The notes under the pieces are model-generated. The model did not search any database. It saw only the letters and a program-made list of their open reading frames with translations, and was not told the DNA's origin. From contig JADJOA010000014.1 in NCBI GenBank assembly GCA_016714005.1, positions 620,001-684,000 of the forward strand: a stretch of DNA of 64,000 nucleotides, written 5' to 3'. The translations under genes and the position numbers were made by a program. The stretch's first letter is position 1; each line of letters begins with the position of its first letter. Shown here piece after piece: positions 31,145-40,668 of this stretch. The stretch comes from Bacteroidota bacterium (GTDB lineage Bacteria; Bacteroidota; Bacteroidia; AKYH767-A; OLB10).

Positions 31145-32288
31145 GTGAAAAGCTTATGCAGCAGCTACTTTACTGGCAATAAAAAAATAGACACAAAAAT
31201 ATTAATGAAGAGCATCAATTTCAGGCGCGGAACAACTATGCTCGAACACAGCAGGAGAAAAAGCCCGTTGCCAAAAGAAAACAAACTACGACAGGGTGGT
31301 TTACTTTGTTGTGTTGTTTTTGATTTTGGGCTCGCTAGCATATTATGTCTTTAACAAGTTTTTGTATGTAAAGGCTAACGGACAGGTGTTGCTCGATAAT
31401 TTAATGATACGACTTACAGAAGACAGCCGCATTCTTAAAATTTTTAAAGCTGAAGGCGATTCCATTCACGAGGGCGATTCGTTGTTTCTGTATTTTGTAG
31501 AAGCCCGCGCCAATCAATTGCTTGGTATAAGTGATACATCAAGCAATATTTCCGAAAAAAATAGCAGTACAGGTAGGGCTTGGGTAGAGCGCGAAATATT
31601 TAACATACAAACCAAAATTGCGCTCAACAAAATTGATATAACAGAAAACAGTAAACTTCTCAGTAAAAAACAAAGGGAGCTATTACGAATAAAAAACCAG
31701 GTAATGTTAGATGCCTTGCCTCATTCAAGATTAGAGGCAGCCCAAAACGAAACCGATAAAATGCGCACAGATATTTTAAAACTTCAAATGGCAAATACGG
31801 AGTTGGCTTTGCTTGCTGAGCAATTAAATGATCCCGAAAAAATGCTTAAACCCGATTCTGCTGTAAATAAATCATCCACATCTGCTACCGGCATGATGGG
31901 TTTGGCGCGCGTTTTTATAGCACCGGTTGGTGGCATAGTAAACCGCCTCTTTAAAAGCGAATACGAAACCGCTTTGCGGACAGACGATATACTTTCTATA
32001 CAGCGTAGAGATAAAATTTTTATAAAAGCATTTTTTGAGCAAAAGGATATTGACGATTTTCGCGAGGAAGATATTGTGAAAGTAAAATTCCCTGATGGAA
32101 CAATCAGCAAAGGTGTAATAAAACGACTATACCTTGGCACCTACGACATGCCCGAAGAGTTTCAGAAAAAATACGAGCCCGCCCAACGTACCGTTGCGGC
32201 TGATGTTTACCCGTTAGATTCTGCCCAAAGCAACCAATGGAAGTTTTTCCATAAAATGAATGCTGAGATAACCAAGTTTAAGTTTTAA
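31145..32288 (+). CDS. HlyD-like membrane fusion (periplasmic adaptor) protein, frameshifted N-terminus
   Basis: Adaptor-type protein expected to bridge the inner membrane and the TolC-like partner just upstream. After repair: a hydrophilic cytoplasmic tail of about 60 residues, one membrane segment (VVYFVVLFLILGSLAYYVF), a lipoyl-like half (ILKIFKAEGDSIHEGDSLFL), a coiled-coil hairpin (about 31600-31860), and the second half with FIAPVGGIVNRLFKSEYETA and a beta-barrel region. Two single-A losses (31195-31199 and 31273-31276) account for the disrupted N-terminus and give one continuous frame from the GTG at 31145. An inner membrane pump or synthase gene is not adjacent. Confidence 0.72.
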
Positions 32289-32376
32289 GAGAGGATTTCA
32301 TTCTTAAATTAACCCTTTTTAACCCCGCCTTTTACTTTGCCTTAAGGCTAACATTTTAAAAACTAAAAGTTTATCC

Positions 32377-32384
32377 TACTTTTG
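32377..32384 (+). promoter_or_regulatory. Putative -7 promoter element for folC
   Basis: TACTTTTG, an exact TAnnTTTG match, 38 bases before the folC ATG. No TTG at the standard upstream distance. Confidence 0.4.
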
Positions 32385-32421
32385 CAGCCTTAATTATTTG
32401 CAACTCACCCTCCAAATCAGT

Positions 32422-33705
32422 ATGACCTACCAGCAAACTCTTGACTACCTTTTTGAGAAGTTGCCCATGTACCACCGTATTGGCGATGCTGCTTACAAAG
32501 CCGATTTGGATAACACACTGGCACTTCTTAAAGTCTTAAAAGAGCCTCACAAAGGAATGAAGTTTGTACACGTGGCAGGTACCAATGGAAAAGGATCAGT
32601 GTCTAACTTTTTAGCTGCCATCCTCCAAAGTGCCGGTTATAAAACCGGGCTTTATACATCTCCCCACTTAAAAGATTTTAGAGAGCGCATACGCATAAAC
32701 GGGAAAATGATCCCTGAAAAATATGTGGTAGAGTTTGTTCAGAAACATAAAACTCATTTTGAAAAAATTGAGCCTTCTTTTTTTGAGTGGAGCGTGGCTT
32801 TGGCTTTTGATTATTTCAGGACAGAAAAACCCGATGTGGCTATTATAGAAACAGGTTTAGGCGGCAGATTAGATTCTACAAATGTTATCAATCCACTTTT
32901 TTCTATTATAACAAACATTGGTTTAGATCACACTGCTCTTCTTGGCGATACACTGGAAAAAATTGCAACTGAAAAAGCCGGTATCATTAAGCCAGGTACT
33001 CCGGTTGTGATTGGAGAATCGCAGCAAATCAAAAATGTATTTGTAAAAAAAGCAAAGACAGAAAATTCTCGAATTGTTTTTGCCGATAAAGAATATAAAG
33101 CCGCTTTAAAAACCAATAACCAGTTAAAATTGGTAGTTGATATTTTTGAAAGAAGGAGTGTGGTTCAAAAAAATATGGAAGTGGGTATTGCAGGAATGTA
33201 CCAGGTAAAAAATGTTCAAACTGTTTTTTCTGCCATTAACGTTTTACACCAAAAGGGATTTTTGATAAAGAGTGATGCTGTGCTTAAAGGGTTTAAAAAT
33301 GTAATGGCATTAACCGGATTTGCAGGCAGGTGGCACATTCTCTCTCAAGAACCGCTAACAATAGCTGATACAGGACATAATGCCGAAGGGTTACGACATG
33401 TAGTAGAGCAAATTGAGCGTATTCCTTTTAAAAACTTGCATTTTGTGTTAGGAATAGCTTCCGATAAAAGTATTGAGGATATGCTTTCACTTTTGCCCAA
33501 AAAGGGAACCTATTATTTCTGCAAAGCCAATGTGCCCCGCGCACTTGACGAAAATGAACTGCGCCAGCGCGCACATGCTTATGGTATGCAGGGCGAAAGC
33601 TACAACACAGTTAAAGAAGCGTTTGAAAAAGCAAAAGCCACTGCTCTAAAAGACGATTTAATTTTTGTGGGCGGAAGCACCTATGTTGTTGCTGAGGTTC
33701 TATGA
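32422..33705 (+). CDS. folC: Bifunctional dihydrofolate/folylpolyglutamate synthase FolC
   Basis: ATP-dependent addition of glutamate to dihydropteroate and folates (cytosol). ATP loop HVAGTNGKGSVSNFLAAIL (about residue 50), TSPHLKDFRERIRING, and the metal-site block ETGLGGRLDSTN are family signatures. The open frame begins at 32398 (TTG), but the ATG at 32422 (MTYQQTLDYLFEKLP) fits the family N-terminus better. 427 residues. Its stop overlaps the start of the next gene by 4 bases. Confidence 0.92.
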   Translation: MTYQQTLDYLFEKLPMYHRIGDAAYKADLDNTLALLKVLKEPHKGMKFVHVAGTNGKGSVSNFLAAILQSAGYKTGLYTSPHLKDFRERIRINGKMIPEKYVVEFVQKHKTHFEKIEPSFFEWSVALAFDYFRTEKPDVAIIETGLGGRLDSTNVINPLFSIITNIGLDHTALLGDTLEKIATEKAGIIKPGTPVVIGESQQIKNVFVKKAKTENSRIVFADKEYKAALKTNNQLKLVVDIFERRSVVQKNMEVGIAGMYQVKNVQTVFSAINVLHQKGFLIKSDAVLKGFKNVMALTGFAGRWHILSQEPLTIADTGHNAEGLRHVVEQIERIPFKNLHFVLGIASDKSIEDMLSLLPKKGTYYFCKANVPRALDENELRQRAHAYGMQGESYNTVKEAFEKAKATALKDDLIFVGGSTYVVAEVL

Positions 33706-34853
33706 GAGCCCAGCTAAAATTCTTGTTTGCTTCAATTCTGATTAGTTTTTGTGCAAATGCACAAACTCTTACACCACGGCTTATTCACTCATTGCCTTTG
33801 ATTCTGTCAGAATCATCAGGGTTATCAACCCAAAATACAAATAGTGTTTAGAGCCATAACGATGCAACTAATAACAGCGAACTTTATCATTTTGATACAT
33901 TGGGTAATCTTTTGCGTGCGCTATATATTACCAATGCTGTAAATACTGATTGGGAAGAAGTTTGCAAAGATGATAATGGAGATTTTTACATTGGAGATTT
34001 TGGAAATAATTTAAACAACAGAACTGATCTCAAAATTGTTATTGTACCAAATCCCTCTGTTATTATTGGTGATAGCGTAGCTGCACAAATCATCAACTTC
34101 AGTTACCCTGATCAGGTTGCATTTCCACCACACGATAGTCTTAAAAATTTTGACATGGAAGCCATGTTTTGGTTCAATGATTCTTTGTACCTATTCTCAA
34201 AAAACAGAACAGTACCCTACAACGGCTACACTAAAATGTACAAATTGCCTTCTCAGCCCGGTAGCTATGTGGCGCAACTTACCGACAGTTTTTTTACCGG
34301 TGTTGGTAATTTAATAAATAACTCTATTACATCGGCAACCATTTCTTCAACAGGAGATAAAATGCTTCTTATTTCCAATACTCAAGGGTGGCTTTTTAGT
34401 GGATTTGCGGGCGATAATTTCTTTAACGGAAATGTATTTGATTTCAGTTTTGGCGGAACCCAAACCCAGAAGGAAGGAGCCGCCTTTATTAATAACGGTG
34501 AGGTATATTTTACAGACGAAAGGCTATTTTCAACAGGCGGAAACCTTTATGGGTACGATTTTAGCACGGTAGTTGGTAGTGAACATCTGTCCCAAACAAT
34601 GAATGAGTTTAAAGTAAGCCCCAATCCTACAGGAAACACTTTGCGTATTTCTTTCAGATTTCCTTTTACCAAAATATCAGCTTTAAAAATTTTAAACAGT
34701 AAAGGAGAAGAAGTTTTTAAGTTGGGAAACATTGATATGAACGATGCTTTTTTTTATGAAGTAAACAGCAGGTCGTTTTTAAATGGCGTTTACTTTGTAC
34801 AATTGTTTACTTCAAAGGGATATTTTTTAAAACGCTTAACGGTAATACACTAA
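33702..34853 (+). CDS. Secreted T9SS protein, interrupted by an in-frame TAG
   Basis: Signal peptide MRAQLKFLFASILISFCANA, a beta-propeller-like body (FYIGDFGNNLNNRTDL, FDMEAMFWFNDSLYLFSKN) and a T9SS sorting domain (VSPNPTGNTLRISFRF to KRLTVIH). The frame is continuous from the ATG at 33702 except for a TAG at 33849-33851, exactly where relatives have Trp (sequence around it reads NTNSV-stop-SHNDATNN), so TGG to TAG is likely. 383 codons. Because the rest of the frame is conserved, the gene looks either just inactivated or affected by a substitution error. The start overlaps the folC stop (ATGA). Confidence 0.72.
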
Positions 34854-34998
34854 ATTTTTATCAATTCCTGCTAATTTTCCAAAATCAATTTCGTTTTGGG
34901 CTTGGCTTACTGTTTGTTTTTATCTGTAATTATGCACTGCTTATATTTACCGACATTAAGATTCAGTAATTTTATACATAACACTAAACCTTTTAAAA

Positions 34999-35438
34999 AT
35001 GGCACAAATCAATCCTTATTTAACATTTAACGGCACATGCGAAGCTGCATTTAATTTTTACAAATCTGTTTTTGGCGGAGAGTTTCCTTACATCGGAAAA
35101 TTTAAAGACATGCCACCAACCGAAGGACAAAAATGCCTGACCATGATGGAGAAAAAATTATGCACGTTTCTTTGCCTATTGGCGGTGGTACAATTTTAAT
35201 GGGCAGTGATACCGGTGGTGAGTGGTCAAGCAATTTCAAAGAAGGAAATAATTTTTCCATTTCAATAAACGCAGACAGTGCAGAAGAAGCAAACAGAATT
35301 TTTAACGGACTCTCTGCAGGTGGAACTATTACTATGCCACTTGCAAGAACTTTTTGGAGCGAGTTGTTTGGAATGTTTACTGATAAATTCGGAATAAACT
35401 GGATGATGAGTTATGATGGAGACATGCGTCAGCAATAA
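34999..35438 (+). CDS. VOC-superfamily protein (PhnB-like), frameshifted
   Basis: Small protein of the glyoxalase/bleomycin-resistance fold (about 145 residues): N-terminal YLTFNGTCEAAFNFYKSVFG and C-terminal ARTFWSELFGMFTDKFGINW are the usual PhnB/3-demethylubiquinone-like ends. The frame shifts at the A-run 35129-35133; the second frame resumes with MPDHDGEKIMHVSLPIGGGT. Substrate unknown. It stands between unrelated genes. Confidence 0.82.
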
Positions 35439-35472
35439 TTTATTCTGCTTCACTTATAAAACTGTTTAACGA

Positions 35473-36050
35473 ATGACCAAAGCACGTCTTGAAGCTTTCA
35501 GTGATGGTGTTATTGCCATTATCATTACCATTATGGTTTTGGAGTTAAAAGTTCCGCATGGCATTACCATAAAGGACCTTTTACCATTGCTTCCTGTTTT
35601 CCTCAGTTATATTTTAAGCTTTATTTATGTTGCAATTTATTGGGGCAACCATCATCATTTGCTCCACACGGTGCATCATGTTAACAGCAAAATAATTTGG
35701 GCAAACATGCACTTGTTGTTCTGGCTTTCTTTAATTCCGTTTACTACAGCTTACATGGGCGAAAATCATTTTGAAAAGTTACCGGTTACTTTATATGGCA
35801 TTAACCTTATACTTTGCGCAATTGGTTACACCGTTTTGCACCGTACCATTATTGCGCACTATAAACATACCACCAAACTTAACACAGCCTTGCAAAAACA
35901 GGGAATTAAAGGAAATGTTTCACTGTTATGTTATTCTGCAGCTATTGCAATGTCGTTTTTTACCCCGTAGTTTCAGCCATTTTATTTGCATTTGTTGCGG
36001 TGCTATGGGTGATTCCTGATAAGAATATTGAAAAGGCGTTGGAAGATTGA
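35473..36050 (+). CDS. TMEM175-family (DUF1211) membrane protein, C-terminal frame break
   Basis: Likely potassium-permeable channel of the TMEM175 family. The family hallmark FSD motif is at the N-terminus (RLEAFSDGVIAIIITIMVLE), followed by about five further membrane segments. The frame leaves phase near 35965 (TTTACCCCG); one base change continues as VVSAILFAFVAVLWVIPDKN to the TGA at 36050. About 192 residues after repair. Confidence 0.85.
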
Positions 36051-36058
36051 TTTCTGAA

Positions 36059-36080
36059 TTTACATGAAAATGCATGTAAA
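36059..36080. terminator. Possible weak hairpin between convergent genes
   Basis: An 8-bp perfect stem TTTACATG / CATGTAAA (36059-36066 and 36073-36080) lies between the TMEM175-like and uppP genes. It has no good T-run, so termination activity is doubtful. Confidence 0.3.
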
Positions 36081-36105
36081 AACTAAATTGGTTAGTATTT
36101 AAAAA

Positions 36106-36906
36106 TTACAGCATTCCCAACTCAATACCCATAAAATGCAATACAAGAATAATTCCCCCAACCAAAATTCTATAGTACCCAAAAACTTTAAAACCATTTT
36201 TGGTGAGAAAGCTAATAAAAGCTTTTATCGCTATCATGGCAACTACAAAAGCAACAATGTTTCCTACTGCAAGCAGTTGAATTTCGTTTGAGGTAATTGT
36301 GTAACCATCCTGGTAATAATCAAGCAATGATTTTGCCGTGGCAGCAAACATGGTGGGCACCGCTAAAAAAAATGAAAACTCAGCGGCAGCCTTTCGGGTA
36401 AGATTTTGTGACAAACCCCCAATGATAGTTGCCGCTGCACGCGATACACCTGGAATCATCGATATAACCTGAAACAAGCCTATGATAAAAGCACTTTTAT
36501 TTGAAACACCAGCTGCATCATCGTTTTCGTTTTTTGTAAACCACTTGTCTATCATTAAAAAAATAATTCCGCCCAAGACAAGCATTATGGCAACCACAAT
36601 TACATTTTCCAATAGGATATCAATGTATTTTTTAAAAACCAAACCAAAAACTACAGCAGGAATAAATGCAATTAATAGCTTAATGTAAAAACCAAAATCT
36701 TTAAGGTTTACAAAACGCTTCCAATATAAAACCACTACAGAAAGTATAGCGCCAAACTGTATTGCTATAGTAAAAAGTTTGGTAAAGTTTTGTGATGCTA
36801 TACCCATGATACTTGAACCGATTATCATGTGCCCGGTTGATGATATGGGAAGAAACTCTGTAATGCCTTCAATAATTGCAAGAATGATAGCTTGAAGAAT
36901 GGTCAT
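36106..36906 (-). CDS. uppP: Undecaprenyl-diphosphatase UppP (BacA)
   Basis: Membrane phosphatase that recycles undecaprenyl pyrophosphate for cell wall synthesis. Signature blocks [19 protein letters not shown] near the N-terminus and [15 protein letters not shown] in the middle. About eight membrane segments, 266 residues. It follows DUF3098 and ftsX on the minus strand with a 71-base gap, the common Bacteroidota order. Confidence 0.95.
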   Translation of the reverse strand: MTILQAIILAIIEGITEFLPISSTGHMIIGSSIMGIASQNFTKLFTIAIQFGAILSVVVLYWKRFVNLKDFGFYIKLLIAFIPAVVFGLVFKKYIDILLENVIVVAIMLVLGGIIFLMIDKWFTKNENDDAAGVSNKSAFIIGLFQVISMIPGVSRAAATIIGGLSQNLTRKAAAEFSFFLAVPTMFAATAKSLLDYYQDGYTITSNEIQLLAVGNIVAFVVAMIAIKAFISFLTKNGFKVFGYYRILVGGIILVLHFMGIELGML

Positions 36907-36977
36907 ATGTTTAAATTCAAAAGAGTTAAGTCAAAACTCAAAAGTGAAAAGTTTGCTGTTCCTTCTTCTGATTTTTA

Positions 36978-37280
36978 TCAGTCTTTCGCTTTTATAACTA
37001 TGGCTAACACTTCTAAACCATATCCCAACAGCACTATAATTGGCGCAAGTGTAATTCTGCGGAAGCTGAAAATTTCGGGATTAAAAACATTAGGATCATT
37101 ACTACCCCCCCCCGACATCATTGCATAACCAATAATGAGCAACAAAATTCCTGCAATCATTAACATGTAATTGATTTTTCCAAAAGCTAGGTCTTGCTCG
37201 TTTGATTTTACTACAGGTTTAGTTATTGCTTTAGCGGGAGTTTTTGAAGCAGCACTCACCTGAACTTTTTCTTTTGCCAT
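36978..37280 (-). CDS. DUF3098 family membrane protein
   Basis: 100 residues with an Ala/Lys/Pro-rich N-terminus and two membrane segments (MLMIAGILLLIIGYAMMSGG and ITLAPIIVLLGYGLEVLAIV). This short protein regularly stands between ftsX and uppP in Bacteroidota; its function is unknown. The coding strand holds a run of nine G (37105-37113) encoding the Gly stretch after the first membrane segment, which is unusual in this AT-rich DNA. Confidence 0.85.
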   Translation of the reverse strand: MAKEKVQVSAASKTPAKAITKPVVKSNEQDLAFGKINYMLMIAGILLLIIGYAMMSGGGSNDPNVFNPEIFSFRRITLAPIIVLLGYGLEVLAIVIKAKD

Positions 37281-37290
37281 TGTATTAAAC

Positions 37291-38166
37291 TTAATAAACG
37301 TCTTCTGTTCGCTGGCGAAGATATTTATTTACGGCAAAGTAGGTGCTGAATCCTGAAATAAAAATACCCAGTACAATTACCGAAGCCAAAACAATTCCGG
37401 TGCTGGGCAAATCCTCCAAAAACATTAACTCGCTTACCTCTTTTTTAGCATAATAAAATAAAATAAGCAACATTAAATCAGCAATAATAGCCCCGTAAAG
37501 CCCCTGCAAAATTCCTTTAACCAAAAAGGGTTTGCGTATAAAATTGCGTGTTGCACCAACTAACTTCATACTCTTAATAAGCAACCTTTTTGAATACAAG
37601 GCAAGCCTAATGGTGTTATTAATTAAAGCCCCGGCAATAAAAAATAACAAAGCACTAAAGCCCAGTATTATTAAACTAATGTTGCGTATGTTTTTGGTAA
37701 TAGATGTTATGAGGGATTGCTGATAGTAAGTTTCTTTTACCAGGGAATTCTGAACGAGCATCTTTTGTAATTCTGCAATGTTTTCTTCAGTAGCATACTC
37801 TGCTTTTAGTTGAACATCAAGAGATGGCAGCAGCGGGTTGTAACCAAGAAAAGAAACAAAATCTTCGCCCAACTCAGCTTGTAAATTTTTTGCTGCAGAA
37901 TCTTTGTCAACGTATTGAACATTTCTTACAAAAGTATTTCCCTCTAAGTTTTTAGTCATGCTCGTTATATCATCATCAGTAGCCTCGGCTTTTAGCATAA
38001 CCGTGATTGTAAGGTTCTCTTTTACATAATCAGAAATTCTTTTTGCATTGAGTAACAGCATACCCAACATGCCCATTAAAAACAGCACCAGCGAAATGCT
38101 GAAAACGGTACTGATATACGAACTTCTTAAAGCCTTTCTTGCCAGGCTGCTTCCTTCTTCTGCCAT
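37291..38166 (-). CDS. ftsX: Cell division protein / ABC permease FtsX
   Basis: Permease partner of FtsE; transmits a signal across the membrane to activate peptidoglycan hydrolases. Four membrane segments with a periplasmic loop after the first (about residues 45-150), and the FtsX block RLLIKSMKLVGATRNFIRKPF. 291 residues, intact. ftsE is not in the window, as usual for the phylum. Ten bases before DUF3098. Confidence 0.93.
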   Translation of the reverse strand: MAEEGSSLARKALRSSYISTVFSISLVLFLMGMLGMLLLNAKRISDYVKENLTITVMLKAEATDDDITSMTKNLEGNTFVRNVQYVDKDSAAKNLQAELGEDFVSFLGYNPLLPSLDVQLKAEYATEENIAELQKMLVQNSLVKETYYQQSLITSITKNIRNISLIILGFSALLFFIAGALINNTIRLALYSKRLLIKSMKLVGATRNFIRKPFLVKGILQGLYGAIIADLMLLILFYYAKKEVSELMFLEDLPSTGIVLASVIVLGIFISGFSTYFAVNKYLRQRTEDVY

Positions 38167-38262
38167 TGTTTTTCTGCTGATGCAAAAATAATTTTTATAA
38201 AAGGCTTACTTCTCAAAAGCATCACTGTAAATTGGAAATTATTAACGCTGTTTCGTTAGCAA

Positions 38263-39415
38263 TTAAAGCAATCGTGCGCGGTTTGCTTTAGGTGTGTTGT
38301 AATAGTTAAACAGGTATTTTTTATTATTAGTAATTGCCTCCAAGTTTTGCTTTAGTGTGCTGATATTATTTCGCACCATCATTTTATTTTGTGGCAATGA
38401 GGGACTACACTGCCTAAGCAATTCAAGCGCTGATTTAATTTTCTTTTCGGCTCCGTTAATCTTATCAAAAAGAAGCTTTTCGTTTTCATTCATTGCTGTG
38501 TAGTTGCGTTTTTGTCTGGCACTGGTTATAAAACGCGAAGTTTCATTCAGTGAATCAATAGCCTCCTGGGCTATATCATTTGCACGATTCATTTTATCCA
38601 CTTCCAAATTTTCGTTAAACATATTTAACTGTCTGCTGTAAGTATCATTGCCAGGGTCAAAAGCAATCATACGCTTCAGTTCATTTGCCATGCGGGCTAT
38701 GCTATCAGTTTTGTAATGATTGCCTATGGTATCGTTAAAACTAAAATTGATTTCTGAAAATGTTGATTTGTTTTCGAATTGCTTTCTTGTAACCGGAAGA
38801 TTTAGTAATTGCCACATTGGATCATCGGGATAATGTGATTGAATAAGTTTTTGTGGAGCGGTCATAAAATATTTTTCTTCAAATTGTTGATAGAATTTTT
38901 TTGTTTGAGCGTTAACACCACCTGCTGCCCATGTTGGGTCAAACAGTTTCCACTCATTATTTATATATGCGGCATTCCATGCATGAGGTTCTGCGATGCT
39001 TTCTTCTTCATTACGCGCATAACCGCCAATAAACTCAGCCTTAATACCTGAGGCAACACACAGTTCTTTAAAAAGATTGGCGTAACCTTCGCACACCGCT
39101 TTTCTTTTCATCAAAACAGAAACTGCTGATTGAAAGGTAAATGTTCTAAGGAGGGTTTGATTTAAGGGTTTGTTTACATCATACTTAATTGCATGAGTTA
39201 CATAAATAAAAATGCTGCGCACTTTTTCGCTGTCGGTAACAAATGGTGTAGTTAGTTCAATAGCTAATTGTTCTAATGATTCATAGTTTTTAGAAAGCAA
39301 TGTTTTTGAATGTACATCGGCATTTAATACCGGTAATGTATCTTTTCTTGTGCTTTAAGATGAGATGGTGTTATTAAACAAATAAACGCTGGGAAGAGTA
39401 AAAAAATATTCTCAT
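38263..39415 (-). CDS. Secreted transglutaminase-like protein (two frame breaks near the N-terminus)
   Basis: Transglutaminase/protease-like fold with the Cys-His-Asp triad visible: AVCEGYANLFKELC, EPHAWNAAYIN and KLFDPTWAAGG. A C-terminal half is helical and charged. The open frame begins with TTG at 39300, but upstream there is a signal peptide MRIFFLLFPAFICLITPSHL beginning at the ATG at 39415 once one T is restored to the minus-strand T-run at 39400-39406 and one A near 39343-39346. This start overlaps the upstream gene's stop by 4 bases (ATGA), which supports it. About 383 residues. Substrate unknown. Confidence 0.82.
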
Positions 39416-40527
39416 TTCTTTTCTTCAATTAACTCAAAACGGTAAAAATTAGTGTACATTAAAAATAAGCTTAGAATGAGCAATAATGTAATTATCACTA
39501 AAAACATTTTGTAAATAATTAAAAAGAAAACCACCAGCACAATATAGGCTGGATTGATAATAGCTTTGTCTTTGTTAAACGGTAAACGATAAAGCGAAGC
39601 TATAAATGAAAGCAGTATGGAAATGCAAAACAAAATAAGCACAGGTAATTGCACAAATGTTATTTTATCACCAATAACATTTATAAGTAAAAGAAATTCA
39701 GGTATCAGAACAATTGCCATCAACAAAACGTAACGCAACCATTTGCCAAAAATTGTTTGTGGTGTGTTGCGCATGTAAAGCAATTGTGTTTCTTCAAACT
39801 TGCGCAATTCAAACAGTAATGTAGTATGCGCAAGCATTGAAAAAAGTAAGCCAAGCATTACTACTCGTATATCATAAACGCCCGCGTCACAAAAGGCAAA
39901 CGAAATAATAAGACAAATGATGCTGAATAATTTGGTTACGCCAAACACTACTTTTAAATCGTTAAGCACGTGTATTAAGATTATTACTATGTAGGGTTTA
40001 GGTAAACGAAGACTTAGAAAATTCAAGAATTTAGACAAGCCATCATCTTCTCTTTTAGAAATTTGCTGATGAATGATGTAAGATGATAACAATTGCAACA
40101 CAGTTCCTGCTGCTAAAGTTTCAAGCGCAACCGTAAACTGATTTTTGTTTGCAGCATACATAACTGCAACCAGCCCATACAACAAAACAGGCAGTAATAA
40201 CCAAAGCAAAGTAGTAGCAATAGCAAAAAACTTTTGCACTGAATTAACAGCATTTATTTCATAAATAAATTGATACTGCGGTTTTTCTGTTTGTTGGAAA
40301 ACAAACTGAATACACTTGAACATATACAATAGCCAGAAAAAATAAACCACCATTCGAAAAATGGGATCTCCTAAAAATGCCTCCAGCAATTTTTGGTGGT
40401 AACTCAATAAATTTTGCGGAGGAATAACTCCAAACATTAGTAGGAAAAAAACTAAAAACATGCCTGCATGGCGCTGGTAAAATGTGTTGACTAATGATTT
40501 AAAAAGTATGGATGATATTGGATGCAT
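39412..40527 (-). CDS. Polytopic membrane protein, probable ABC transporter permease
   Basis: 371 residues with about nine or ten hydrophobic segments and no catalytic motif. It ends at the transglutaminase start (ATGA overlap). A lone ABC ATPase (42216-42851) is encoded on the same strand upstream, with a divergent sensor-kinase gene between; permease and ATPase probably form one transporter. The assignment as permease is inference from membrane topology and context. No named family is recognised. Confidence 0.6.
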   Translation of the reverse strand: MHPISSILFKSLVNTFYQRHAGMFLVFFLLMFGVIPPQNLLSYHQKLLEAFLGDPIFRMVVYFFWLLYMFKCIQFVFQQTEKPQYQFIYEINAVNSVQKFFAIATTLLWLLLPVLLYGLVAVMYAANKNQFTVALETLAAGTVLQLLSSYIIHQQISKREDDGLSKFLNFLSLRLPKPYIVIILIHVLNDLKVVFGVTKLFSIICLIISFAFCDAGVYDIRVVMLGLLFSMLAHTTLLFELRKFEETQLLYMRNTPQTIFGKWLRYVLLMAIVLIPEFLLLINVIGDKITFVQLPVLILFCISILLSFIASLYRLPFNKDKAIINPAYIVLVVFFLIIYKMFLVIITLLLILSLFLMYTNFYRFELIEEKK

Positions 40528-40635
40528 ATTTCTATTCAGAAGACTTCAAATTTAGTTCAAAACATACGAAAGTTTTTAGGCATTAGCTGTTTATTTATCA
40601 ATTACGAACGTGTATTATAAACATTGTTTTAAAAA

Positions 40636-40643
40636 TATCTTTG
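40636..40643 (+). promoter_or_regulatory. Putative -7 promoter element for the TPR sensor kinase gene
   Basis: TATCTTTG, an exact TAnnTTTG match, 25 bases before the ATG at 40669. No TTG at the usual spacing. Confidence 0.4.
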
Positions 40644-40668
40644 AAAGGTCTTTTACTTTTCCTGGTTA

